A stretch of DNA of 64,000 bases, from the NCBI GenBank assembly GCA_905178155.1, contig CAJINV010000013.1, positions 362,344 through 426,343 on the forward strand, written 5' to 3'. The DNA is from Amoebophrya sp. A120. Lineage: Eukaryota > Sar > Dinophyceae > Syndiniales > Amoebophryaceae. The notes beneath the pieces are model-generated. The model did no database searches. It was given only the letters and a program-made list of their open reading frames with translations, and was not told the DNA's origin. Positions 1 through 12,400 of the stretch are shown one piece after another. The position numbers were made by a program, and so were the translations under genes. Each line of letters begins with the position of its first letter. Positions within the stretch are counted from its first letter, which is position 1.

Positions 1-50
1 ACGGCGGAGGGGCCCTTGCCGCGCGGCGCGCGCGCGTGCCCGCCCAGCCA

Positions 51-74
51 GGCACTAGCGCCGGAGCTAGTGCC
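51..74. repeat. perfect 9-bp hairpin
   Basis: GGCACTAGC and GCTAGTGCC are exact inverted repeats around GCCGGA. The match extends to 11 of 12 bases with the flanking CCA and TTG. Function unknown. Confidence 0.6.
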
Positions 75-651
75 TTGCGCTCCTTCGGCGTCCACATGGA
101 CCGGCCCAACCCGCTTGGGCCCTACCAAAGCCCCCGAATGCGCTGCCCGACCCCCCCCTTCCCGCGAGGCGGTACGGCCGGGCGGCCCCGCCGGCGCCTT
201 TGCTTCTTCGCGAGATGCGGCACCCGCCTTGTTTGAAATGTGCTGCCCGTCTTGCTTGGGAACTGGTCGCGGTATCTTGATGGAGATTCGGAGCGTGCGG
301 CTTTAGGCCATTGGCGGCCCGGGGTCGAGGAAGGAGACCGAAGGGATTCTGCGTCCGCCGGGCCACCAGCGGCTTGCGTTGCAATCCATAGCCGCCGAAC
401 TCCCCGCCGGGAAAGTCTGCACCGCATGGCCCCGCCAAGGCGGGGCGCCCCGGCCCGCATCTTGGCCCCTGATGCCTCGCGCCGGCGTGCGGATGCCTAT
501 ACGTTGCCCGGCGTGCCTACGCGATGGCGTCGAGGTATCCCTTTTCTGCAGGGCGCATTTGCGCCCGTGGTTACGGTGCCTGTGAGAGTCGCCGTTTGAG
601 GCGGCATTGATTTGGTTCTTACTGCGCGCCCCCGTAGAAACGGGCTCTGCG

Positions 652-719
652 ATCGCACATCAAACATCACCCGAGCGCGAGCACCCTCCGCTCGCGTTAC
701 GTGCAACTCTTCTCCTAAA
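652..719 (+). repeat. dispersed repeat copy 1, upstream of secreted-protein gene
   Basis: This stretch is nearly identical to 3444-3520. The main difference is a 7-8 base insertion (GGTATGC) in the second copy, plus one T/C change. Both copies contain the inverted pair CGCGAGC / GCTCGCG. The two copies bracket the gene at 1066-3354 in direct orientation. Confidence 0.85.
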
Positions 720-990
720 GTGTGCAGCTCTTCAATTTATTCTCAAACTTGATCTAATCTAATAATTTCTCTCCCGGCCAGTCTCGGTTTATCAGTCTAT
801 CATTTCTTGCGCTTCAAGTCAGAGCCACTCCAAGTTCCCAATCCTTTATGACAATGCCAGCAGCGATCCAGTCATACTGACTAAAAGCTTAAGCAACTGT
901 TAGTCTAAATCTACACACTCACTTCACGGTTCCCCCTGACTCAGTGCCGTGGACCCAGATCCGTGTTCATTGTTGCAAAGCTTCTGTATA

Positions 991-1000
991 GCATATATAG
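991..1000 (+). promoter_or_regulatory. TATA-like box
   Basis: GCATATATAG lies about 70 bp before the ATG at 1066. A similar AATATATATAC lies about 70 bp before the ATG at 4218. The shared spacing suggests a core promoter element. This is inference from two cases only. Confidence 0.35.
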
Positions 1001-1065
1001 TCCGAACTGGCGTGTAAATAGGTAGAAGCAGTTTTCTCCTGTCGCACAACACACACATTCCCACC

Positions 1066-3354
1066 ATGATGGTTCGTCTCTGGATCTCAATTCTGCTACT
1101 GGTCGGAGTGTCCGGGTCATCGGCGTCGTCACACACAAATGCAGGCAGCATCAACGGCGGCGCCAGCAGCGCCGGCAGCAGTGGTATCGCACTTCAGGGC
1201 GGCGGCAATTCTTGGGCAAGCGAATCTCCAGCTGTGGCAGTCCTGCGCATTCTAACGCAAGATCCCTTCATCTCAACCGGATCGATTCAGAGTCCGCAAC
1301 ACGGCGATCAGCCGTACTACTACCTGTCTCAAGCCGAGGCAGATTCGAAGGAAACTCAATTGGCCTTCCTGGCTTCCAAGAGTCATGTCGGGCAGGTGCA
1401 TGTTTTGGCGAGATTTATGAGGAGAATGTTACCGGAAATCGATGTTTTGAAGAAGGTGTTTGCGGTATCTTCAAAGGTGGCTGCACGATCGCAGGTGACT
1501 TCAAAGGCGACGCACCACCAGGCGGTGCAGCTGCAGCTGGACTCGGAGGAAGTGGAGCAGAGTTTGGCCTACTTTCGTGGTCTTGGAGAGACACTGGGGG
1601 GCGGTCTATTCGGCCACCGGGGAAAAAATCTGTCTGCGCTCTATCCAGCAATCGCGGTCCAGGCAGTGTTTCTGGACTTCCTGATGCGTCAGCCGCTCGA
1701 GATGTGGGAAGGATTCGATCAGAGTTTCGGGGAAGAGCGGGTCGTGGTGAAGAAGCAGGTGCGGGAGGCTATCGCATTTTTTCTGGCACAGGAGGAGCAT
1801 GATGATGATGTGGCGGACGAGCCGACCGTGGCGCAGGCGCATGGTAAGCTGCAGTGGAAGGATATCAGAAACAGGATGTGCTGCAGGAGGTCAGCCAGCG
1901 AGAACAAACACATCGCAGCGGGATTGCCGTCTTCTTCGCGCAGACCGGACTCGGATGCACTTTCCAACGCAGACAGTTGTCACAACACAGACGCAAAGAA
2001 GACCCCCGACCAGCTCGCTGACGCGCTCTCCGAGGCCTTCTTGCAGGGATTTGAGACCGTCGTGGACGGTCGACTGGATCGTGGACTTGAAGCTGCCGCA
2101 AAATTTTGCAACAGCTTCGTTGAGGCCGCTCACGAGGCGTTCTATGCCATGAAAGCAGACGTCTGGCTCGCAAAAAGCGCCAATCTTCAGTCTTACGACG
2201 CCGAAGCGAGGCAACCGAGGGCTAATGTGATGGGTTTCATGCGCTCATTTGGTGATGATGCAAAACGTCTTCGGGTGGGCCAAGGCTACGGGACCCGCAA
2301 TATGAATTTATTATCGGCCAATTCGCGCTCATCGAGTCGCGGGTTTTCCATCGGTGGAGAGTCCTTTTTCAAGAGCAGTTCCCACAGCGAGACCAGTTCT
2401 TATTCAGGATCGATGGGCTCAGGGCCTTACATTTCAGTCTCGGCAGGCTCGTCTCTCCACGGACGCGATCGCGAGCAAGAATACCGTTTGCGAACAGTCG
2501 AAGATAAAGTCGAGCAGGTATTGAAAAACATAGCTCACATTGCCAAAAAAGATCTCGCTAATCGCTACGTGTTGCAGGCCGATAAGACCGCGCATGACGC
2601 TGCTGTTCTCCAGGTGTTGCAGGCCGCACGTGCGCGATCGACTTCTCAAGAAGAAACTGAGGATGGTGTGCTTCTGAATCTCCCTTCTTTCATGGAGAAG
2701 CAACAGATATTTTCATCAACGTCGTCGGACGAAACGGAGGCTTTCTACACCACGGCGTTGTCAAAAATGTTTTTATCGAGTATGGGCGATGTGATAGTAG
2801 GAGGCATATTACACGCAACGACCGACTTCGCCGCGCTCGTTGTCGGGTTGCGGCGTTGGCAAAAGAATAATTGCCCGAGATCCGAGTGTCTGAATTCTGC
2901 GATGGACTCTACGCGCAATTCTTTTACTGCGTCCACCAGTGCCCCGAAAACGGCGGGAAAAGCCGACCGCCCGTTCTCCACGTCAAAGCTAAACATCGTT
3001 GGGCGTGAACGAGCGCGGGGCCAGCTAAAGGTAGTAAACGGCCCGCTTGGACGAGTCGGAGCGGACGAGGGGTCTGCTTCCTCAAGAGCGATCCCCTGGG
3101 CGGCACAGCAAGCTCACCAATGGACGAACCCGGAAATGTGTGAAAGAATGTGTTCCCCGACAGCCGCAAGCTTCGTGAAGAAATGTGGGGAAGACTACGA
3201 ATCGTTTTGGGAGTCATTGGATTCCCTCTTGACGGCTTTGATCGGAGGACTGCGCGAGGTTTCGAAGGCACGTTTGGAGGAGTATTACAAGGAACAAAGT
3301 AGTGTTGTGGCACATTTGAGGCGTTCTGCGGCACGTTCTGCTAGGGGAGGGTAG
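1066..3354 (+). CDS. secreted protein, unknown function, single exon
   Basis: A 762-residue uninterrupted frame starts at an ATG in excellent context (CCACCATGATGG). Residues 1-20 form a classic signal peptide: Arg near the N-terminus, then a run of Leu/Ile/Val, then small residues (GSSAS). A Gly/Ser/Ala-rich linker follows (about 22-50). The middle is mostly helical and charged. Residues about 415-460 are Ser/Gly-rich low complexity. The last quarter carries several Cys (for example the CERMC and KKCGED stretches near 685-710), which may form disulfides, and the C-terminus is basic. No transmembrane segment follows the signal, so it is probably secreted or in an endomembrane lumen. I recognise no family. 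It is unusual here in having no intron over 2.3 kb. Direct repeats flank it at 652 and 3444. Confidence 0.8.
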   Translation: MMVRLWISILLLVGVSGSSASSHTNAGSINGGASSAGSSGIALQGGGNSWASESPAVAVLRILTQDPFISTGSIQSPQHGDQPYYYLSQAEADSKETQLAFLASKSHVGQVHVLARFMRRMLPEIDVLKKVFAVSSKVAARSQVTSKATHHQAVQLQLDSEEVEQSLAYFRGLGETLGGGLFGHRGKNLSALYPAIAVQAVFLDFLMRQPLEMWEGFDQSFGEERVVVKKQVREAIAFFLAQEEHDDDVADEPTVAQAHGKLQWKDIRNRMCCRRSASENKHIAAGLPSSSRRPDSDALSNADSCHNTDAKKTPDQLADALSEAFLQGFETVVDGRLDRGLEAAAKFCNSFVEAAHEAFYAMKADVWLAKSANLQSYDAEARQPRANVMGFMRSFGDDAKRLRVGQGYGTRNMNLLSANSRSSSRGFSIGGESFFKSSSHSETSSYSGSMGSGPYISVSAGSSLHGRDREQEYRLRTVEDKVEQVLKNIAHIAKKDLANRYVLQADKTAHDAAVLQVLQAARARSTSQEETEDGVLLNLPSFMEKQQIFSSTSSDETEAFYTTALSKMFLSSMGDVIVGGILHATTDFAALVVGLRRWQKNNCPRSECLNSAMDSTRNSFTASTSAPKTAGKADRPFSTSKLNIVGRERARGQLKVVNGPLGRVGADEGSASSRAIPWAAQQAHQWTNPEMCERMCSPTAASFVKKCGEDYESFWESLDSLLTALIGGLREVSKARLEEYYKEQSSVVAHLRRSAARSARGG

Positions 3355-3428
3355 GCGACACTGTAGTCAGAATTTCATTGATTCTTTTAACATAAAAATA
3401 AGAACGCTAGCACATAATGCGTGACAGG

Positions 3429-3440
3429 GTGACGCGTCAC
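3429..3440. repeat. 12-bp perfect palindrome GTGACGCGTCAC
   Basis: A perfect palindrome just before the second copy of the gene-flanking repeat. It could be a protein-binding site or chance. Confidence 0.5.
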
Positions 3441-3443
3441 CAC

Positions 3444-3520
3444 ATCGCACATCAAACATCACCCGGTATGCCCGAGCGCGAGCACCCGCCGCTCGCGTTA
3501 CGTGCAACTCTTCTCCTAAA
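3444..3520 (+). repeat. dispersed repeat copy 2, downstream of secreted-protein gene
   Basis: Direct-orientation partner of 652-719, with GGTATGC inserted after the first 24 bases. It begins 90 bp after the stop codon of the 762-residue secreted protein. Confidence 0.85.
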
Positions 3521-4217
3521 AAAGAAACTACCCGCTTCTACCCGATTTGCGGGCGGCGAAGAGTTCGCTTCTCTCTTCTGTGCTTGCCTGTACTTTCTTA
3601 ACGTTTACCTATGTCAAGGATAGGATGCCGGAGCATACTTTCGGTTCATTGGCTCTCTTCTGCACGACGTCGGTTTTGTTTGTTTACTGTGACCATTGCG
3701 AAAATACAAAGTTGCATGTCGGTTTTGGCTCTTCGTACCACTTCGCATCTGTTGCTGAGCATATCGAGCTGTCGTGACATTATCCCTGATTCCTCGGTTC
3801 TTTTTTGGAGTTGCAGGTGCCTGCTTCGGTTGACATTTCGTAATCCGTTCGCCAACCGTGAAACTCAATCAGTTGTGCCTTATGTATTCTGTCGGCCGTC
3901 AAGCTGCTCGGGCACGTGAGAAGCATGAAAGCTACCTTTCAATTTGCGTACTTGGTTTTTCATATCGCCAGAGCGCTGCTATCCGCGGCGAGACCCCGCC
4001 GTTGCGGTTCCCACTAGAAACCATTTTGAACTCCACTCGCCTCCTGAACCCCATAAGACAAAACGACTTATTCTCTGCCGCTCGTAGTACGCCACTTTCT
4101 GTGACATCATCCCAAGTAACGCGCGGAATACAGCCGCACCTGCAATATATATACAACACCAGACCGCGGCGCATTAGATAAGTACTTTTCTGCTTCCTCT
4201 TCTGCACCAGGAACAGC
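3521..4217. other. intergenic spacer
   Basis: No convincing gene. It ends in a TATA-like run at 4144-4154 and a short leader before the ATG at 4218. Confidence 0.4.
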
Positions 4218-7200
4218 ATGTTGGGAGTTCCCGGGCTGCGGTCGCTGGACTTGGACGATCGGGGCACGACGGGTGGCACCTCGCCATCCGCCCGTGCGTC
4301 GCTGCGAACCCCGCGGACGCCGGTTCGAACGCCGCGGATCGGGCTCACGCACGCGTTTGGGCAGCCGCTGCCGCAACCGATGGACTACCCGTACCAGGGT
4401 TTGGTGTACGGGGAGACCTACTCCAAGAAGACCGTGGCAACCGCCCAAGACGACGACGACGACGAGGACTTCGACAAGCTGGGCGCGGAACTCCACACCA
4501 ACTTCCCGGCGGAGGGTTTGTTCCACTCCAAAGATGTTCCTACGCTAGTGAAACACGCCGTGGGCCGAGCCAGTCTTGCGGAAGCGGAAGAGTTTAGAGA
4601 AACACGGACAATTTTTTAGTTTGACATAATAATGCATGTCGCACCAGCCGATGTTCTATGGTCGAGGCAAACGTTCGGTTGCGGCCATGAAAGAGCATCA
4701 ATAGATACACATTTTTCACCGCTGCACACACTGCTTGGATATGATCTCTACTCCCGCGACTGCTCCAAGTGGTTGGCCCTTGATTGCGCTTGCATACTCC
4801 TCGGTATGCCGAATTGTACGTTCCACTTGGGGACTCCGCTGCACTCGATCAAGCAGAACGTGTTTCAGACGGAAAAGTTTGGACCCTACACCTTGCCGGC
4901 GGGTGTGGGGACGAATGGAACGAGACTCCAGATTCCCGGCTTTCGGTTCAACAAGTCCGGCATTGATCGTATTTTGTTTCTTGAAATAAGTGTTTTTTCT
5001 GTTCTTATTTTTTCTACCCTAAAAACCCTGTTGCTGCCCGCCTCTCGCCGCAGCGTTTCGTCGCGCCAGTTTTGGTTTTGTATTGCTGCAACCAACGGGT
5101 TTCATTTGTTGGTAAAATTTTGGAATCCAATCTTCTCAAGGAACTACTGACAACAATTACTCCCACCACAGTGCCCAAGCTAAACCTCGGCGCGGCGGCC
5201 ATGCACTACGTGAAAATTGATCCCAGCAGAAAAAATACGGATCTTACGAGAAGAAAAACTGTGGCGCAGTTCGTCATCATGCATGCGTGTATGTGATTAT
5301 CGACCTTTACGTGATCCATCGAGTTTGCGACCCCGAGCGGGGAAAGCTTTTGCAACACTTGTGTTGCCTTTTTTGTGCCTGGCATACAAGGGAAAACTAT
5401 GCCAAGGTTTTTCATTCTCCCGTTCATAGCCGCAGTCGTGATGTCGCCAATCCTGACTCCTCGCCCGGGAATCATGGACAAGCACCACTTTCACTTCACG
5501 CCAAGGCTGAACCCGCTGGTCGCAAATACCAAATACGAGTATTACGCCCTGACCGTCCCGAAGTTTTTACGCAAGAAGGAAAAAGAGTTTTTCGTTCGAG
5601 CCGGGGAGTGGCTTCTGCCTCACACGCCAGGACATATTTTCACTATGGATATAATTTTTTTATTAGCCCTACGAAGGAGCACCCTGAACATGTCGAAAAA
5701 GGCACGTGCTGCCGCCACGCGGCGCATGAGCAGAAAGTAGATCCAAACTACATACGATGCAGCTACTGATGCAGCAGCACGATAAGAGAAAAATGACCTC
5801 TTTCAGACGCTTTTTATGTTGCGTGAGCTACTCCCCGTGAACAGCTCGGGTATTTTTATTCTTTCATATCTGAAAAACGCCCCGTATGTGACACCGCGGG
5901 ATTTCGTGGGAACCACAAAGTACGAGAGATCACAAATTATCCCCCCTCTATTCTACTTAAAGGGCAAGCGCAGTGACAGAAATGCCATCTTCATTTCGAG
6001 TTGACAGAAGTGAGATACATCGAGTTGATGCGCTGCTGAGATCTGTGGTTCTGGTCGGTCATCGCAAGTTTGTCATGCGAGCAAAGGCAAAAGGCAGCAA
6101 CAGGATTTGGTGTGTTGTGCGACAGATGGTATCAAAGGGAGGGGGGAGGCTGTGCACTTTCATACGAAGGATCTGAATTTTACCACGGCGGAAACCGGTG
6201 TCTCGACTGTATGGCGGTCGAAGATTTGAGTCAAGGATGCATCTGTCAGGTTGTGAGGATATGAAGAGGCGGCTTCGTTAAAGAAAATTACATTTATAGG
6301 TGGAAACTTGCTCTTGCATGTCCTGAACGCCGGAGGAATTCGCGCGTGATTCCTGACATCAATTTGCATCCTCGACGGAAAATCTATCTTTGGATAAACC
6401 ATGGCAACGGTGCCCGATGTTTCAACTGCAGCAACAACGGAGCCGGAGGTGCCGATCGAGCCCGCGCCCACGACCCGGCCGGCCCGCCGTCGTACATGAG
6501 ATTGATTGAGGTGTGAACCTCTGCAGCAGGGCTGATGAATACTATGAGCATTTCCGAAGCGAGCAAGGATGGTCTCACTTTTGACAACGAAGTCTACGAC
6601 TCCTTCGAGTTTTTGCTGTAGTGAGTAGCATATCATTTTGCAACGGTTGTGCACACTGCTCGAGCCGTAACGTCGACAGACAAGCGGTCTGACCAACCCA
6701 CATTTCCAATACTACACTAAAGTAAGATAAACCGAAGCATCTACATACTACTTCGGGACCACATTGTACATACCATAGGGAAATAAAAGTAAAAGAGCAT
6801 AGCGCTCCGTATCCATATAAGGCTCTTTGCGCTAAAAATGTCGAGACAGCAGCATGTCGGGAACAAAAAGAAATCTTCCGATCGTGAATTATCTCTGCAT
6901 ATAACTCGTCTCTGCGAGCCAAGAATTCGAAAGAAATTTGACCATCGTCATTTGTGTTCGTGGTTCTGTTAAGAGTTGCAGCCACCCAGCAATGGCTTTT
7001 CGTATCGATCATAGTCTGCAAACAGATCGCGACTTTCGGACGTTCGAAACTGTCAACGGCGACGAGGTGAAATATGTGAGAGAGACAGATATAGAAAAAA
7101 ATTTTCGTTCGATGTTGGTTGCTCTGATGCCGCCGACAAATCAGGTGTATGGGTGGCGCAGCAAAAGCAGACCTGAAGAGTTCCTTCAGACGACAGCCCC

Positions 7201-8551
7201 GCCTAAGAAGACAGCGCAAAACTACTGCAAGGCTACAGCGCTGCTCGGGCCGTGCAGGTCGTCTCGCGAACAAGACAAAAAGCGCATAAAAAGACAAAAG
7301 AATTATATTTGCTAAAATAACATGCCTCTCGCGTTTTCTTCTTTGTTGCAGGAGCTCCTTGTGGACGGCGACTTTTTCCCCAGCGGAGGACCGACCCGAC
7401 TTCATCTTCACGGGGCAGCTTCGTTCCCCTCGCATGCGCACATGGTACCCTCCAACACATTGGATGACCAACACGGTCAGCACAGCATCGGCGGTCCGCT
7501 TTCGGAATTTCCGAACCCAAGCACCGTGGCGCACTCACGCCATGCAACCGCCTTCGACGACCTGCGTGTTATACCTCCACCCGGCGGGGTGCTAAAAGCG
7601 GTGACGGACGCCAGGAAAAACATGTTCCCCGGGGAAATGGGGAACGGGGGCGCGGACGGTGGGGGCGGCGGGAGCGGCGGGAGCGACGGGAGCGACCACG
7701 GTTCCAATGCCGGGCACGACGGCGGCACGCTCGCGCCCGGGCCGGCCGGGTCCTCCTGGCTGGTGTTAGAGAAACCGATGCCAAATGACGCCGTGCTGGT
7801 GGACTCGGATGTCTTCAGCAAGAAGTACACGTTCAGCACCGCCGCCGCCACTAACGGCGAGCAGGTGTGCCGGGGGCACAGCAAGCAGATGGCAAGCGGG
7901 GAAGACTTCCTGAAGCAGTGGAAGCACCCCAGCTTCCTCTTCAGCCGGCGGGTGCACCGCGTGCGGGTGACGCTGCGGGAGCTCCTCAACAGCGGAACAA
8001 AGAACACGTTGTGGGACGCGGAATACCACGGCAAGGAAGATTCGCCCGGGTCCGACTACGAGCTCGGGGAGACCGCAAAACCGGAGGAAAGCATTTCCAG
8101 CATGCCCTACTTTCGCTACTTCTGTCCGCCCTTCAACACGAACCAAAAATTCGAGCTGTGCGTGGAAGATCGAGACAACAACGGGTTTCGCGAGTGCCAC
8201 ACGCTCGAAGTCGGTGGAACGGATGAGGAATCCCGCGAAAACATGCCGGAGCTCAAGCCCCTGATGGAAACGACGCGCGAGTGGAACGGCGTGATGCCCG
8301 TGAAAAATCTCGGTCTGGTGTCCACCCGGGCCTTTGCGAACGCCGGCGGGGTAAACGCTGGCGAAATTCCCGGGGAAGACGGATCTGGCTCAACGGGGTC
8401 CGCGGGCAGCCACAGTGTGGGAAGCCCGCACAGATCTACCTCCAAGCACCGTCTGTCGGCGACCCGGTTTGGAAAGCCGCGCTATCCGCTCCTGATGGGT
8501 GCGCGGGAGGATCCCAGAAAAATTCCCAAAATACCGATGCAGCTGTCGTGA
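4218..8551 (+). CDS. multi-exon gene, unknown function
   Basis: Several exon-like blocks in one direction probably belong to one gene. Exon 1 (4218 to about 4612) starts at ATG and is rich in Pro/Arg/Thr, then has an acidic DDDDDED run. Further blocks lie near 4805-4965 (contains HLGTPLHSIKQNVF, GPYTLPAGVG), 5171-5265 (PKLNLGAAAMHYVKIDPS), 5445-5635 (LNPLVANTKYEYYALTVP) and 5816-5950. The large last exon runs from a CAG acceptor at about 7353 to the TGA at 8549. The last exon has a Gly/Asp/Ser linker (about 7640-7735). It then has a region ending FELCVEDRDNNGF that faintly recalls a C2-domain strand, but this is too weak to name. Intron boundaries are not resolved and the gene could be two genes. 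The gap 6600-7350 is read as intron. Confidence 0.45.
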
Positions 8552-9469
8552 AGAGCGAATGTCTGTTGCACATGAAGATTGAAAAAGAGCGTTGCGTCGT
8601 TTTTTTATTTTGTAAGATGCAGACCGGCCGTCGAGTGGTTGCATGGTTTCATTGTTTCATGCGCCAGCTCATATTTCTAGTAAAATGCATCAAACCTCCA
8701 GGGATCGACTTCGAATCATGCGGAGTTCTATTGCCCGCCAAGTGTACTAGGTGATTGCGAGCGTACTTTTCAAGATCTAGTCGATCACGTATGAAGTGGA
8801 TAGAAGCATAATACAACTTGAACAAGGTGTCCGTGTTCCATAGCTGTAGTAGTTTTTTGGAGAAAAATCATGGGGAAAAAGTTAATTTGACTGTCGGTTT
8901 GTCGTTGTACGATTTCGCAATGATCATCTGCATTTGTCACCACCTTTTGTCGTGCAAGATTCATAAAAATGAGGCTTTACTCGCGATCAGGTACCCTGTT
9001 GTTCCCTTTTCACCCACCTCGTCGTATGCCCATGCCCTCAGTTATTTGCTACTCTAACGCGCTCTCGCTCCAGGCAAGTTTGTTTACAACTCCCAGATGT
9101 CGTCCTGGTGCGGGCCTGCCATGGGTCGGTCTACTTTCCTGTCGCTCTACACTGATTTTGACTCTAGTCATGTCGCAGAGGGCAGCACTTTTAGTTTCTA
9201 CCAAACACATTTACGAAGGCGCAGATCAACATGCTCGGTCACTTGTCTACACGAAGAAGCACAAATTGCACCAGATTCTCGCCACTACGAAGTATCTTGC
9301 TCTCGTACCAAACTCATCCACAACCGTATGGCCGGATGCAGAAGTATTGAGTCACTTTTTTTTTGAAGCACGCAATGCAAAGGAAATTGCGGGAAGCGTG
9401 AAATAAAGCGCTACGATTACAACGGGTGCATAAAAAGTAGTATCAAAAACTTCTTTACGACCGACAACC
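8552..9469. other. spacer between two genes, with a doubtful small ORF
   Basis: An ATG frame at 8969-9406 (145 residues, TAA stop) ends 63 bp before the acyltransferase start. It has no recognisable domain, and its codon use looks less GC-rich than the neighbouring exons. It may be a small gene or chance. Confidence 0.3.
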
Positions 9470-12400
9470 ATGGACGTGAAAGCTGCGTACCGACCAAGCT
9501 ACCGGCCCGACATCGACGGGCTGCGGGCCGTGGCGGTCATTGCGGTGGTGATTTACCACCTGGACAAGGACTTGCTGCCGGGCGGCTTCACCGGCGTGGA
9601 CGTGTTTTTCGTCGTATCCGGCTACGTCGTGTCGGCGTCTCTGCGGAAGATTCTGCTTGCATCCGTACCAGGTAATGCTTCCACTACCGGGAAGAAAGGC
9701 GGAAACACGACGACGGGCGTTGAAGGTGAAGCTGGACAACACAAAGAGCTGCAGCCGCCACCTTCCACCCTGGACGGGCCTCCAAAAAAGGAAAATAATC
9801 AGCCAACCGCTGATGTGCAAGCGCCAGCCTTTTCGCGGCGCGAGTTCCTGGCCGACTTCTACGCCCGCCGTATCCGCCGGCTGTACCCGGCGCTAGTTGC
9901 CGTGTTCTTGGTGTTCACTTTGCTGCACGCCTGGATCGTGCCCTACTGGCTCCTGTCCTTCGTGCCCTTCGCCGACAGCGGGATGCTGGCCATCGTCGGT
10001 GGCGCCAACATCTTCTACGCGGCGCAAACCTTGGACTACTGGTCCCAGGACAGTGTGGCGAGCAGCAAAATGAACCCCTTCCTGCACACCTGGTCGCTGG
10101 GCGTGGAGGAGCAGTTCTACGTGATCTTTTCCCTCCTGGTGTGCTTGTTCGGAAACAGCGTCAAGCACGGCCTCATCAACAGCACGGGGTTATACACGGT
10201 CCTTCTGTCGTATGGCCACAGGAAATTTTTCTACCGCCACACAGTCGTAAGAAGTACAAGCTGCGACGAAGATGACTGTGCGTGGCACAACTCTTTTCGT
10301 TTATTGCAGTCTTATTCATCTCATAATTATTTGTATGCAGATCATCCAGAAAGATTCTCTGTCGCCAATAACAAACTTTGTACATGCATAATTCTTTACG
10401 TGCTGTGCTGCGGTAGATACATTTGTGTTGCATACAGCAATACTGACTATCGGGAGCTTCGTCCACTGCTTGCTCCTGCAAGGCACGCCGGACACCTCTG
10501 CGTTGGCGTTTTACCTGGTGTCTTCGCGGTTCTGGGAAATGTCGCTCGGGGCGCTGATGCTGCAGTTGGAAGTTTGGTACATGACGAAAAAAATCAGGGA
10601 AAGCAAAAACACGCGGAGCGGCCACATCGACACCAACACCGTCGCCCCAGCGGAAGCGGGCCTCGCGGTCGTCGAGAAAAATGATGAATCCACTGCTATT
10701 AGACTACACAAGCTGCATCAACAGAAGGCGTGCGGACAGAAAGAATCCGCGACCGGGGTCCCCGTGGAAATAGAGAGTGCGGCTTTCTTCAAGGTGGCAC
10801 AGCAGAACCAGCATCCCAGAAAGGACAGCATCGTCGATATGAAGGAAATAAATCACACGCCCGGCCTCGAGCCGACCGCGACGATGACCACGAACGCTTC
10901 GTCGGAGACCGCGACCGACAGCCGCCCGGTGTCCAGCTCGGTCTCGGCCGCCAGCGAACAAATTGCAGACTCCCTTGCGCTGAACGAGGCACTGAACGTC
11001 GAGGGGGCGCACCAGATGAGCGACATCAAGACGGGCGGTTTGACCGAGAACGAGATGGAACAAGCGACAAAGCGTAAGCACGTTCACGCCGCGAGCTGGG
11101 TTCTCGCGAAGCAGAGAGACATGTATCTCCAGTACTGCAACCTCTCAAACGCGTCCATGGTCATCATCGTGGCATCTTTGCTGTTCAGCAAGTCAGGAGA
11201 ACACTTTCCGATACCGTTTGCCCTGATTGTATGTGTGGGGAGAACAAGTATGCTGGGTCACTTGGAACGAAGTAATGAGGAATAAGAAAGTAGTCACCAC
11301 TTTGACGAACTTGGTCAAACGTTCTGTTTTACCGCCATGTTGTGCGATTTCTGTTTTAGTAAGTATTATCGTCTGGTCGTTGCTATGCAAGCATGAGCAA
11401 CTGGTGCAGCAGATTTATCACAAAGCTACCTCATGTTGACCCAGCCTACTTCTCTCCCCTGGATGAAGTTCCACCATCGGTACCTGCTTGTTCATTGTGG
11501 CTGAGTGGAAAGTGCCGAAGCCAGATAGTAAAGCAGAAGTCCTCAACCATAGCAAAGGGCCAACGCCGAAGACCTTCAACAATCTTTGCCGGGACGAGTG
11601 GATGATCTACGTCGGGCAAATTTCCTACTGCATGTACCTGGTGCACTGGCCGGTCACCGTCGCGTTTCACTGGGTCAAGCTGTCCGACACCCCCAAGTTT
11701 GGCGTCGTGTTCCCCATCATCTGGGTGCTGTCCGTGTTGCTGTACACGTATTGGGAAGTGCCACTGCGGTCCGCGAAACTCGCGAATATTCGCTCTTTCC
11801 GCGACCTGATAGCAGCGGTCTGCGGGACCGAGAATTGCGCGTGCTGCGGACGAACACGGAGAAGAACATCCGACGGCAGCACTGCCACCGCGACCGAAGG
11901 GGATCAAAAAACGGGGAGGAACAATACGAGCGTCAAAGCATTGTCGAAGCAGCAAGCCAGACTGTTGGAGCGGCGCCGCGTCTTCCAGTTCGGTGCGGCT
12001 TCGATTGCGGTCTCGGCCCTGTTCTGGGCGTTCCTCCGGTTCGCGGGCGGGCACCAGGCGATCTACACGGGCGAGTTCGACGTGCTGTTCAACGTACCCA
12101 ACCCGCGCAACCGCGAGCCGGCGCCCTTCCGCGTCAGTTCCGCGCTGACGCTCCCGTCCGCCCCCGCCTCCGCGCAGACAAACTGGCCGAAGTGCGCCTG
12201 CCAGTGGACCGGGCGGAACGTGGAGAAAACCCTGCCGGCCCCCCCGCCGGGTCGGTACACCGACACCTATTCGTGCGCGCCGGCGAGCGGAATTTCCGGC
12301 ACCACCATCTCCCTCGCCACCGCGGCGGCCGCGGACGTCTGCAGCGCGGACCCGACGCACGACCTGGTGCTGACGGAGCACCTGACTCCGCTCCTCTCCA

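Larger units (their letters stand above)
1..1065. other. GC-rich end region, no supported gene
   Basis: Bases 1-600 are very GC-rich and carry overlapping open frames on both strands, the usual artefact of high GC, so I call no gene. A 9-bp stem (GGCACTAGC, 51-59, pairing with 66-74 across a 6-base loop) lies at the left edge. From about 700 the composition drops to AT-rich spacer upstream of the first gene. The region could hold exons of a gene that starts outside the window, but nothing recognisable supports that. Confidence 0.4.

Noticed and set aside
16..706. Many overlapping frames on both strands
   Set aside because: High GC removes stop codons in all frames; no recognisable protein or consistent reading.
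1212..1802. 196-codon + strand frame inside the secreted-protein gene
   Set aside because: Out-of-frame shadow of the 762-residue gene, which has a signal peptide and good start.
6575..7534. 319-codon open frame on the - strand
   Set aside because: It covers AT-rich putative intron and the start of a convincing + strand exon, shows no domain, and has intron-like composition.
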